A stretch of DNA of 64,000 bases from an uncultured Roseibium sp. (lineage in GTDB: Bacteria > Pseudomonadota > Alphaproteobacteria > Rhizobiales > Stappiaceae), in the NCBI RefSeq assembly GCF_947494555.1, contig NZ_CANLVF010000004.1, forward strand, positions 62,001-126,000, given 5' to 3'. The first letter of the stretch is position 1, and each line of letters starts with the position of its first letter. The translations under genes were made by a program, and so were the position numbers. The notes under the pieces were generated by a model. That model worked only from the letters and a program-made list of their open reading frames with translations, was not told the DNA's origin and did no database searches. This document shows, one piece after another, positions 24,903 to 33,116 of this stretch.

Positions 24903-25841
24903 TTAGTATCTCTTCAGCTTTACTTCTTTCTTGCGCTCGTAAACAAACTTAAAATAATCTGGATATTGAATGAAGAAGTATGAAAACAAAAATCCATAAA
25001 ATAAGTACCGACCATTCAACAATTCAAAATTCAAAAATATATTTATAATTTTTATAATAAAAATATGTGCCTCGAATCCGACAATACCTACGAATAGCAT
25101 AAAGGGCACGGCTAGAAGCAGTCCAAAGTATGAATTTGCTAAATTGACAAGCATCACAACTGCATTCAGAAGATAGAACTGTGGCATATAGTATATGTAG
25201 CTCACAGCAATGAGAGCCCGCATATGCCTATCACCCGGCGAGAGTCTTAGCGCGAGATGTGCGAATTTCCGCGCCGTTGCCAACTTCCCCAGCTGCAAGC
25301 TGTTCTGAGCAAGTGTTTTGTTGAGCTCAAAGTTATCAGGATAAAACGGATGAGCATCTACCATATACTGCTGGGCACGGAATACATTGCACGTTTTATG
25401 GTAGAACAATCCGAGATTCAGTTTTTCCTCCGGGTCGAGATCATTATCACCCAAGTTTTCCAGATACTTGCTTAACTTCTGTGTCTTTCCACGCAAAGCA
25501 TCCAAGCAAAACTGCATGTTTTCGATGCGGCCATAATGGTCCGGAAAATCTGCCTTGAATTTCTCAAGGACCTTTTTTGCTTCACGCTTTCGCCGCAGAT
25601 GTGCGAGTGCGTCGAACTCCCACTCCCGCAGAATCACGTTTTCCGGATGCTGTCGAAGAACATCTCTGCAGATGCGAAGTGCTTCCTTGTAATTCTCCGC
25701 CTCCGATTCAATCTTGATCCGCAAGTTCCAGCAGCTGATATCGTCCGGCTTCTTTTCCAGGATCTCGTTGACGAGACGCCGGGCCCCATCGAAGTTTTTG
25801 GCTTCAAGCAAGGCTCGAGCTGTGTTGAGTGAATAGGCCAC
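24903..25841 (-). CDS. TPR protein with C-terminal membrane segment
   Basis: 312 residues. Residues 1-215 are tetratricopeptide-like helical repeats (AKNFDGARRLVNEILEKKPD, NYKEALRICRDVLRQHPENV, LGKLATARKFAHLALRLSPG). Residues ~218-312 hold two or three very hydrophobic helices rich in Phe, Ile and Tyr, ending in a basic tail (YERKKEVKLKRY). The TPR part should face the cytosol where the AAA partner is. The GTG at 25841 has GAGGTGA upstream and lies 3 nt after the AAA stop. The 3' third is much more AT-rich than its surroundings. No specific family is recognised. Confidence 0.8.
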   Translation of the reverse strand: MAYSLNTARALLEAKNFDGARRLVNEILEKKPDDISCWNLRIKIESEAENYKEALRICRDVLRQHPENVILREWEFDALAHLRRKREAKKVLEKFKADFPDHYGRIENMQFCLDALRGKTQKLSKYLENLGDNDLDPEEKLNLGLFYHKTCNVFRAQQYMVDAHPFYPDNFELNKTLAQNSLQLGKLATARKFAHLALRLSPGDRHMRALIAVSYIYYMPQFYLLNAVVMLVNLANSYFGLLLAVPFMLFVGIVGFEAHIFIIKIINIFLNFELLNGRYLFYGFLFSYFFIQYPDYFKFVYERKKEVKLKRY

Positions 25842-25844
25842 AGC

Positions 25845-27020
25845 TCACCTCGCATATTTTTTCAGGAAGACAGACAGATCGTCATACATGCCGCTCGAAT
25901 TTGCATATTCCGCAAAATTTCGAGCCTGACCCAGCCATTCACCAACGGAGGACTTAACCTCCTGAGACGCTTCCTGGAAGTGCGCGGTTGACAAGGGAAC
26001 AAGCGCCTCGACGGACGGGCTTTCTTCAATGGCAATATCGACCGCAGTGTCGACCAGGGCACTGAGATCAGCGCCTGAAAATCCTGTGCAACTTTCGATA
26101 ATCCGCTCGATATCCAGGCTTTCGGAAACAGGCCGGTCTTTCAGAAGGCCATCCAGAATGAACTTTCGGGCGACCCGGTCCGGAGGCGGTACGAACAGCG
26201 TCCGGTCAAAGCGCCCCGGGCGTCGGAAGGCGGAATCGATCGACCAGGGCACATTGGTCGCCCCAAGAAAAAGAACGCCTTCATTGTCGCTAAAACCATC
26301 CATTTCGGTCAGCAACGCAGAGACCGTGGTATTGACCCTGGCACTGCTTTCAAACTGACGTTTTTGTGCCAGTGCTTCGATCTCATCAAAAAACAGGACA
26401 ACCGGACGAGATGCTCGTGCCTCCTGAAAGATCTGCGCAATCCTCTTCTCGGCATTCCCGACATACTGGTCGAGAACGTCCGCCGCGCGAACATTTTGAA
26501 ATGTCGCTTTGCATTCAAACGCAAGGGCACGCGCGAGCATGGTCTTGCCGCAACCGGGTGGGCCGTACATCAACACGCCACCACCGGCCTTTCGTTTGAA
26601 CCGGTCGAACAACGCCTTCTTGTTCTGAAAGGGATTTATGATTTTGCGGCGCACTTGTTTCTTGACATTTTCGAGCCCGCCGATGTCGTCGAATGTGATG
26701 CTGACAGATGGATCCGAGACCGGAACAGAGGAACGATCCATGGGAATGACGTTGTCCGAAAGCTTCGGCGCCGGCACTTTGTGCCAACCTTCAGCCAACT
26801 CCAATGCATCCGCCTTTCTCAAAAGGGTGGCAGCCCTTGCTCTCAATTCCGCGTTTGAAACCAGACCCGGCTCAATCTGGCCGAGCCCATCAACGATGAC
26901 GCTGCTGTCCGGAGCCTGTTCCAGTAAAACCAGTACGGCCCGCATCGCGCCATCGTTCGACCCGTTTTGAGCGACAAGGTCGATAAGCGATTGAATATCT
27001 TCAGGAATATCTCGCTGCAA
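25845..27020 (-). CDS. Cdc48/Vps4/Msp1-like single-domain AAA ATPase
   Basis: 391 residues. A helical N-terminal part (~1-95), then one classic AAA domain: FDDIGGLENVKKQVRRKI, Walker A GPPGCGKT (153-160), aromatic pore loop QYVGNAEKRI (~185-194), Walker B LFFDEIE (~209-215), and a second region of homology with NVPWSIDSAFRRPGRFDR holding two arginine fingers. All catalytic parts are present, so it should form an active substrate-threading hexamer. It has no protease, zinc or second ATPase domain and is not FtsH. The start is TTG 27020 with TGAGGTGA upstream; the next ATG lies within the N-terminal domain. First gene of the AAA-TPR-S26 operon. Confidence 0.85.
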   Translation of the reverse strand: MQRDIPEDIQSLIDLVAQNGSNDGAMRAVLVLLEQAPDSSVIVDGLGQIEPGLVSNAELRARAATLLRKADALELAEGWHKVPAPKLSDNVIPMDRSSVPVSDPSVSITFDDIGGLENVKKQVRRKIINPFQNKKALFDRFKRKAGGGVLMYGPPGCGKTMLARALAFECKATFQNVRAADVLDQYVGNAEKRIAQIFQEARASRPVVLFFDEIEALAQKRQFESSARVNTTVSALLTEMDGFSDNEGVLFLGATNVPWSIDSAFRRPGRFDRTLFVPPPDRVARKFILDGLLKDRPVSESLDIERIIESCTGFSGADLSALVDTAVDIAIEESPSVEALVPLSTAHFQEASQEVKSSVGEWLGQARNFAEYANSSGMYDDLSVFLKKYAR

Positions 27021-27247
27021 CTGGCTTCACCTCACTTGGCGAGAACGATACAGCACTCGCGAAGAATCCAACCCGGTTTTGATGTCGAGACCTTCTTAGA
27101 GCGATTTAGTAAAAAGAAACTTCAACTTAAGAGCGAAATGCAACGTTTGTTTTTTACGTGCCTCAATGACGACACTCAGATTTCCGTGTCCTTCCGGCGC
27201 GATCCCTATATAACCGCATCTGACCGCCGCCCGAGACGAATGACTTT
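27021..27247. promoter_or_regulatory. Divergent promoter region between the AAA operon and glnD
   Basis: 227 bp separate the leftward AAA-TPR-S26 operon from rightward glnD. It is AT-richer than the flanks around 27090-27160. A TATATAAC sequence near 27208-27215 could be the -10 element of glnD. No convincing -35 or operator is visible for either side. Confidence 0.3.
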
Positions 27248-30103
27248 TTGACGGACTTTCAAACACTCATGCACCCAAGCGAAGAAGATCTTGCCGGACT
27301 GATCGATTCTGACGACCTGCGGTCCCGTCTGAAAGCACTAACCGCCGACAGCGAGGGCGACGGGTCGGACAGCAAGATCAGGGCAAAGGTTCTTGGGCTG
27401 TTGAAGTCTGAGGTCAAATCCGCGCGCGACCGCGTGAAAGACAAACTGGACGAAGACGGCGGCGGGCTGCTCTGCGCGGCCCGGCTGTCACATGTTCAGG
27501 ACGAGTTGATCCGCGTGATTTACGATTTTGCGGTTCAACATGTCTATCGGGTCAAGAACCCGTCAGCGGCAGAACGCATGTCGGTTGCCGCAGTTGGCGG
27601 GTACGGACGCGGAACACTTGCCCCGGGATCCGACATCGATCTCCTGTTCATCCTGCCTTACAAGCAGACCCCGTGGGGCGAGCAGGTGGTCGAATACATC
27701 CTCTATATGCTCTGGGACCTTGGCTTCAAGGTGGGTCATGCAACGCGCAATCTCGACGAGTGCATCCGGCTGGCAAAAGCGGACATGACGATCCGGACAG
27801 CTGTTCTTGAAGCGCGGTATATCTGGGGTGACGTTGAGCTTTTTGAGAGCCTTGTCAAACGCTTCGATTCCGACGTCATGAGCGGAACAAGCTCTGAATT
27901 CATCGCTGCAAAGCTGCTTGAACGCGACGAAAGGCACCGGCGCCAAGGAACGTCGCGCTACCTTGTGGAGCCCAACATCAAGGAAGGAAAGGGAGGCCTT
28001 CGGGACCTCAACACGCTTTTCTGGATTGCCAAATATCACTACCGGGTCGACCGTCAGTCCGAGCTCGTCAAGAAGGGTGTTCTCACACGGTCCGAATACG
28101 CAAGGTTCGTCAAATCAGAGGACTTCCTGTGGGCCGTGCGCTGTCATCTGCACTTTCTCACCGGGCGTCCGGAAGAACGCCTGGCGTTTGAATTCCAGCG
28201 CGAGATCGCGATCCGCCTCGGCTATACGCAGCATCCCGGCATGCGCGACGTCGAGCGCTTCATGAAGCATTATTTCCTTGTCGCAAAAGATGTCGGCGAT
28301 CTCACGCGCATCATCTGCGCGGCGCTGGAGGAAGAACACGTCAAGGAACCCCGGGGCAAGGGGTTTTCCGGGATGATGCGGCGCCTACGCAGCGGGCGCA
28401 TGACAGACAGCGTAAAACCGGTCAAGGGGGCCCCGGGTTTCGTTGTCGAGAACAATCGGCTCAATGTTACCAACGACAGGGTTTTCGAGAGCGATCCTGC
28501 CAACCTGCTTCGCGTGTTCCAGCTGGCTGACAAACACGACTACAATCTGCACCCAAGGCTGACGCGGCTGATCAGGCACTCGCTCAAACTTGTCGACAGC
28601 GACCTTCGAAACGATCCGGAGGCCAACCGACTGTTTCTGTCGATCCTGACGTCACGCAATGTTCCGGAAAAGATCCTGCGCAAGATGAACGAAACCGGCC
28701 TGCTCGGGCGGTTCGTGCCGGATTTCGGCAAAGTCGTCGCGATGATGCAGTTCAACATGTATCATCACTATACGGTCGATGAGCATCTCATCCGTTCGAT
28801 TGGCGTGCTGGCGGAAATCGAACGCGGCAATTCCGGCGAAGATCATCCGCTTTCCACCGATCTGATCCTGCAGCTGCAAAACCGGAAAGTCCTTTATGTC
28901 ACCATGTTCCTTCACGACATCGCGAAGGGACGCCCTGAGGATCATTCCATTGCCGGTGCAAAGGTCGCCCGCAAGGTCTGTCCCCGCCTTGGCTTGAACG
29001 ATGCGGAGACAGAAACGGTCGCCTGGCTGATTGAGCATCATCTCGACATGAGCACCATCGCCCAGTCGCGCGATCTCAACGACCGCAAGACAATTACCGA
29101 TTTTGCAAACACGGTTCAGTCGCTCGAACGCCTCAAGATGCTTCTTATCCTGACCGTTGCGGACATCCGGGCGGTGGGGCCAGGCGTTTTCAATGGTTGG
29201 AAAGGCCAGTTGCTGCGGACCCTCTATTACGCCACCGAGCCTCATTTGTCCGGCGGGCATTCAAAAATGTCCCACAAGGAGACGATCGAGGCGGCCAAGT
29301 CCGAGCTTGTGTCCAAACTCGAGCACTGGACCAAAAAGGACCGCAACGCCTATCTCAAGCGGCACTATGCAGCCTACTGGCTGCGCACCGAACCGGAGCG
29401 TTTGCTCACGCATGCCGAATTGCTGCACAAGGCGGACAAAGGCGACAAGCGGCTTGCTTTCGACGTCATTCCGCGTGCATTCGAGGGCGTTACCGAACTC
29501 AACATCATGGCGCCCGATCATCCGCGGCTTCTGTCGACCATTGCCGGAGCGTGTTTTTCGACGGGCGCAAACATTGTCGACGCGCAAATCGACACCACGA
29601 CGGACGGCTTTGCCATTGATACGATTTTCATCGGCCGGGAACTTCCAGACGATGACGACGAGCGCCGGCGCGGAGAACGGATCACGCGACTGATCCGCAC
29701 GACCCTGCGCGGCGATGAGCGTCTCCCGGAACCCGTGACGAAGAAAAACACGATGAAAAGCCGCGTCAAGGCGTTCAAGGTGGCGACCGAGATCCTAGTC
29801 AACAATTCCCTGTCGGACGACTACACGGTGCTGGAAATCTCCGGGCTCGACAGACCGGGTCTGCTTTACGATCTGACCAGGTCCATTGCGACACTCAACC
29901 TGAATATCGGTTCGGCCCATATTTCGACCTTCGGTGAAAAAGCCGTCGATGTATTTTATGTGACAGACCTGACCGGGCAGAAGATTTCCAATATCGGCCG
30001 CCAGGAAATCATCCGGGAACGCCTCGCAGATGCTGTCAAAGGCCGTCTGGAACTCGATCCGGCAGCGCCTGTGTCACGAAAAGTCCAGCGTCAGGCCTCT
30101 TGA
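27248..30103 (+). CDS. glnD: Bifunctional PII uridylyltransferase/uridylyl-removing enzyme
   Basis: 951 residues. Order: nucleotidyltransferase domain (GGYGRGTLAPGSDIDLLFIL, ~117-136, with the two metal-binding aspartates), GlnE-like helical region, HD phosphohydrolase (FLHDIAKGRPEDHS, with a later IEHHLDMS), and two C-terminal ACT domains (~720-920) that sense glutamine. It adds UMP to PII proteins when nitrogen is scarce and removes it when glutamine is plentiful, steering glutamine synthetase and nitrogen regulation. The start is uncertain: TTG 27248 is used, ATG 27269 is possible, and an ATG at 27240 runs into TGA after three codons next to a T run. murJ follows after 32 bp. Confidence 0.95.
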   Translation: MTDFQTLMHPSEEDLAGLIDSDDLRSRLKALTADSEGDGSDSKIRAKVLGLLKSEVKSARDRVKDKLDEDGGGLLCAARLSHVQDELIRVIYDFAVQHVYRVKNPSAAERMSVAAVGGYGRGTLAPGSDIDLLFILPYKQTPWGEQVVEYILYMLWDLGFKVGHATRNLDECIRLAKADMTIRTAVLEARYIWGDVELFESLVKRFDSDVMSGTSSEFIAAKLLERDERHRRQGTSRYLVEPNIKEGKGGLRDLNTLFWIAKYHYRVDRQSELVKKGVLTRSEYARFVKSEDFLWAVRCHLHFLTGRPEERLAFEFQREIAIRLGYTQHPGMRDVERFMKHYFLVAKDVGDLTRIICAALEEEHVKEPRGKGFSGMMRRLRSGRMTDSVKPVKGAPGFVVENNRLNVTNDRVFESDPANLLRVFQLADKHDYNLHPRLTRLIRHSLKLVDSDLRNDPEANRLFLSILTSRNVPEKILRKMNETGLLGRFVPDFGKVVAMMQFNMYHHYTVDEHLIRSIGVLAEIERGNSGEDHPLSTDLILQLQNRKVLYVTMFLHDIAKGRPEDHSIAGAKVARKVCPRLGLNDAETETVAWLIEHHLDMSTIAQSRDLNDRKTITDFANTVQSLERLKMLLILTVADIRAVGPGVFNGWKGQLLRTLYYATEPHLSGGHSKMSHKETIEAAKSELVSKLEHWTKKDRNAYLKRHYAAYWLRTEPERLLTHAELLHKADKGDKRLAFDVIPRAFEGVTELNIMAPDHPRLLSTIAGACFSTGANIVDAQIDTTTDGFAIDTIFIGRELPDDDDERRRGERITRLIRTTLRGDERLPEPVTKKNTMKSRVKAFKVATEILVNNSLSDDYTVLEISGLDRPGLLYDLTRSIATLNLNIGSAHISTFGEKAVDVFYVTDLTGQKISNIGRQEIIRERLADAVKGRLELDPAAPVSRKVQRQAS

Positions 30104-30135
30104 ATAGCCGGAAATTCGCACGGAGCCATTCCTGA

Positions 30136-31698
30136 ATGAACCTTGTCCGCAACTTCACGACCGTCGGTGGTGCGACGATGCTAAGCCGGTTGCTTGGCTT
30201 CGTGCGGGACGTTCTGCTGGCAGCCGCGGTCGGGACGGGGCCTGTCGCCGATGCCTTTGCCGTTGCTTTCCGGCTGCCGAACCTGTTCCGGCGACTGTTC
30301 GCGGAAGGCGCCTTCAACTCGGCGTTCATTCCGCTGTTCGGGCGTGCTGTCGAGGAAGAGGGCGAGGAAGGCGCACGGCGCTTCGCAGGTGAAATCGGAT
30401 CTGCGCTGCTGTTCTGCCTGCTGGTCCTGACCGCAATAGCGCAGATTTTCATGCCTTTTGTCGTTTGGGGTCTGGCGCCCGGGTTCGGTGCGGATGCCAC
30501 CAAGTTCGACTTGACCGTGCTGATGGCGCGCATTGCGTTTCCTTATCTCGTCTTCATGTCGATGCTGGCCTTTGTCGCCGGCATCCTGAACACCTATCAA
30601 CGCTTCGCCGCCGCCGCGTTCGCGCCTGTCATGCTGAACGTCGTGATGAGCATCGTGCTCGGCTCTGTCCTGCTGACTGGCGTGGAAGACAACGATACGC
30701 TCGGCATCATCCTGGCCACCGGCGTCACACTAGGCGGTATCGTCCAGTTGCTCGTCGTCATCATTGACCTCAAACGGCTTGGCTTTCGCATCCCGGTGTT
30801 TCGGCCGAGATATACAAAATCGGCGAAGCGCCTGCTTGTCCTCGGTATCCCGGGCATCATCGCGGGAGGGGTCACGCAGCTGAATATTGCCGTTGGAACG
30901 ATCATCGCATCCTTGCAGGATGGCGCCAACGCGATGCTCTATTTCGCCGACCGTCTCTATCAGCTGCCCCTCGGTGTGATCGGGATTGCAATCGGGGTCG
31001 TTCTCCTGCCCAGTCTCACGCGGCAACTCCGGGCCGGCGAATTCAACGCCTACCAGACAAGTCTCAATCGGGCGCTCGAGATCTCGTTGGTCCTGACCCT
31101 TCCGGCTGCTGTTGCCCTTGCCGTCGTGCCGCATGAGATCGTTTCGGTCCTGTTCCAGCGGGTCCGTTTCGACCAAGCAGCTGTCGATGGCACGGCCGCT
31201 GCCCTGCTGGCGTTCTCATTCGGCCTGCCCGCCTTTGTCCTGAACAAGGTGTTTTCACCGGGCTATTTTGCCCGCGAGGACACCAAGACGCCGATGAAAT
31301 TCGCCGCCGTCGGCATGGCTGTGAACGTGTGCCTGTCCATTGCCCTGTTTCCTGTTTTCAAGCATGTCGGGATTGCGCTGGCCACCACGCTGGCGGGATG
31401 GGTCAATTCAGGCCTCTTGATCGTTGTCTTATGGAAGCGCGGCCATTTCGTTCCCGATTTTGCACTCTTGCGCAGACTGGCCCTGGTTCTGGTGGCGAGC
31501 CTGCTCATGGGACTTACCATTCATTTTGCGGCTCTTTTCCTTGATCCCTACCTCACCAGCGGCTGGCTTGCCGTCCGTGCGGCGAGCCTTGCAGCGCTCG
31601 TCTTCACAGGCATCGCCGCATTCGTCTTTTTTGCCCAGGTCAGCGGCGGCGCGGATCTTCTCGGCATGGTGAGAACGTTGACACGGCGCAACACCTGA
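30136..31698 (+). CDS. murJ: Lipid II flippase MurJ
   Basis: 520 residues with about 14 membrane helices, the MviN/MurJ fold of the MOP superfamily. Typical stretches are the N-terminal [19 protein letters not shown], the cytoplasmic-face [20 protein letters not shown] and [20 protein letters not shown]. MurJ moves the peptidoglycan precursor lipid II across the inner membrane. The ATG at 30136 is 32 bp after glnD with a CGGAG sequence upstream; glnD-murJ-trpS is a familiar order in Rhizobiales, so the three probably share transcription at least in part. Confidence 0.95.
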   Translation: MNLVRNFTTVGGATMLSRLLGFVRDVLLAAAVGTGPVADAFAVAFRLPNLFRRLFAEGAFNSAFIPLFGRAVEEEGEEGARRFAGEIGSALLFCLLVLTAIAQIFMPFVVWGLAPGFGADATKFDLTVLMARIAFPYLVFMSMLAFVAGILNTYQRFAAAAFAPVMLNVVMSIVLGSVLLTGVEDNDTLGIILATGVTLGGIVQLLVVIIDLKRLGFRIPVFRPRYTKSAKRLLVLGIPGIIAGGVTQLNIAVGTIIASLQDGANAMLYFADRLYQLPLGVIGIAIGVVLLPSLTRQLRAGEFNAYQTSLNRALEISLVLTLPAAVALAVVPHEIVSVLFQRVRFDQAAVDGTAAALLAFSFGLPAFVLNKVFSPGYFAREDTKTPMKFAAVGMAVNVCLSIALFPVFKHVGIALATTLAGWVNSGLLIVVLWKRGHFVPDFALLRRLALVLVASLLMGLTIHFAALFLDPYLTSGWLAVRAASLAALVFTGIAAFVFFAQVSGGADLLGMVRTLTRRNT

Positions 31699-31819
31699 AG
31701 ACGAAACACGGTTTCGAAGTGATTTGCGCTTGCATAGGCGCATATCCGGGCTTACACCCGGCGCGCCCAAACAGTCACAGCGCCCTTCCAACCGGCCGCA
31801 CCAAATAAAGGGATCATGT

Positions 31820-32899
31820 ATGACGGAGTTCCAGCCCCGTGTCTTTTCCGGCGTTCAGCCGACCGGCAATCTCCACCTTGGCAATTATCTGGGCGCGGTT
31901 TCGCGCTGGGTGCCGCTGCAGGACCAGATGCCGACGATCTTCTGTGTCGTGGACAGCCATGCCATTACCGCCGGGTTTCCAGACCCGAACGAGCTGAGCG
32001 AAGCAACCCGCGAAGTAACGGCTGCCTATATGGCCGCCGGCATCGATCCGAAGAAATCGATCATATTCAATCAATCGCAGGTGCGCGAGCACGCCGAACT
32101 TGCTTGGATTTTCAATTGCGTGGCCCGTATCGGCTGGCTCAACCGCATGACGCAGTTCAAGGAAAAGGCCGGAAAGAACAAGGAAAACGCCTCCGTCGGG
32201 CTGTTTGCTTATCCGAACCTGATGGCTGCGGACATCCTTGCCTATCGTGCAACGCATGTCCCGGTGGGTGACGACCAGAAACAGCATCTGGAGCTGACCC
32301 GCGACATTGCCGCAAAGTTCAACAATGACTTCGGCGACCGTATCAAGGATCTCGGGATCGGCGTGCCCAATCCGACACCGTCAAACGAGCTGCCCGAGCA
32401 ACTCTACTTCCCCTTGACGGAGCCGATGATTGCCGGACCTGCCACGCGGATCATGTCGCTGCGGGACGGGACGAAAAAGATGTCGAAATCTGATCCGTCT
32501 GACCTGTCGCGCATCAACCTTACCGACGACGCGGACACAATCGCGAAAAAGGTCAGGAAGGCAAAAACCGATCCGGACGCGCTTCCGAGCGAAGTGGACG
32601 GCCTCAGCGAACGTCCGGAAGCCGACAATCTCGTCGGGATTTTTGCCGCGCTTCAAGGCACATCGAAGGAAGATGTGCTGAAGGACTTCGGCGGTCAGCA
32701 GTTTTCTGCCTTCAAGCCCGCCCTGTCTGAGCTTGCGGTTACGAAACTGTCTCCAATGACAGACGAAATGCGCCGCCTGATGGACGACAAGACCCAGATC
32801 GACACCGTCCTGAAAGAGGGTGCCGAAAAGGCTTCGGCCATTGCAGAGCCGGTCCTGAAAGACGTTCGCCGTATCATCGGATTTCTGGACGTCAGGTAA
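31820..32899 (+). CDS. trpS: Tryptophanyl-tRNA synthetase
   Basis: 359 residues, a class I aminoacyl-tRNA synthetase. The HIGH equivalent is HLGN in [18 protein letters not shown] near the N-terminus, and KMSKS appears intact in [12 protein letters not shown]. Other TrpRS marks are [15 protein letters not shown] and [12 protein letters not shown]-like sequence. It charges tRNA-Trp in the cytosol. The frame is open to 31724, but ATG 31820 with AAAGGGA upstream gives the family start. A strong hairpin 7 bp after the stop (32906-32936) probably terminates the transcript. Confidence 0.96.
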   Translation: MTEFQPRVFSGVQPTGNLHLGNYLGAVSRWVPLQDQMPTIFCVVDSHAITAGFPDPNELSEATREVTAAYMAAGIDPKKSIIFNQSQVREHAELAWIFNCVARIGWLNRMTQFKEKAGKNKENASVGLFAYPNLMAADILAYRATHVPVGDDQKQHLELTRDIAAKFNNDFGDRIKDLGIGVPNPTPSNELPEQLYFPLTEPMIAGPATRIMSLRDGTKKMSKSDPSDLSRINLTDDADTIAKKVRKAKTDPDALPSEVDGLSERPEADNLVGIFAALQGTSKEDVLKDFGGQQFSAFKPALSELAVTKLSPMTDEMRRLMDDKTQIDTVLKEGAEKASAIAEPVLKDVRRIIGFLDVR

Positions 32900-32905
32900 C
32901 AAAAT

Positions 32906-32936
32906 GCTTCGCCCTTGACCGCTATCAGGGCGAAGC
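32906..32936 (+). terminator. Hairpin after trpS
   Basis: GCTTCGCCCT (32906-32915) pairs with AGGGCGAAGC (32927-32936) around an 11-nt loop, starting 7 bp past the trpS stop. No long T tract follows on this strand, so termination may be weak or factor-assisted. Confidence 0.55.
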
Positions 32937-33116
32937 AAACTTATGCACCTTATTGTCATTCCTGTTTTTTCGAACATTCGGGAGCACCTTTGCGGTCCGC
33001 TTCCGGAGGCCGCAGCACCGATGCTGAAGTTGCCGCACTGATCGCCTTCGTGAAACGGTTTCTAAAAGTTTAAGCGGCACTCTCTCCCCGTCAGGACCTT
33101 GCGGAGAGTAGCACCA

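Noticed and set aside
24903-27020. FtsH-like protease operon
   Set aside because: The AAA protein has no HExxH zinc protease domain and no membrane helices of its own.
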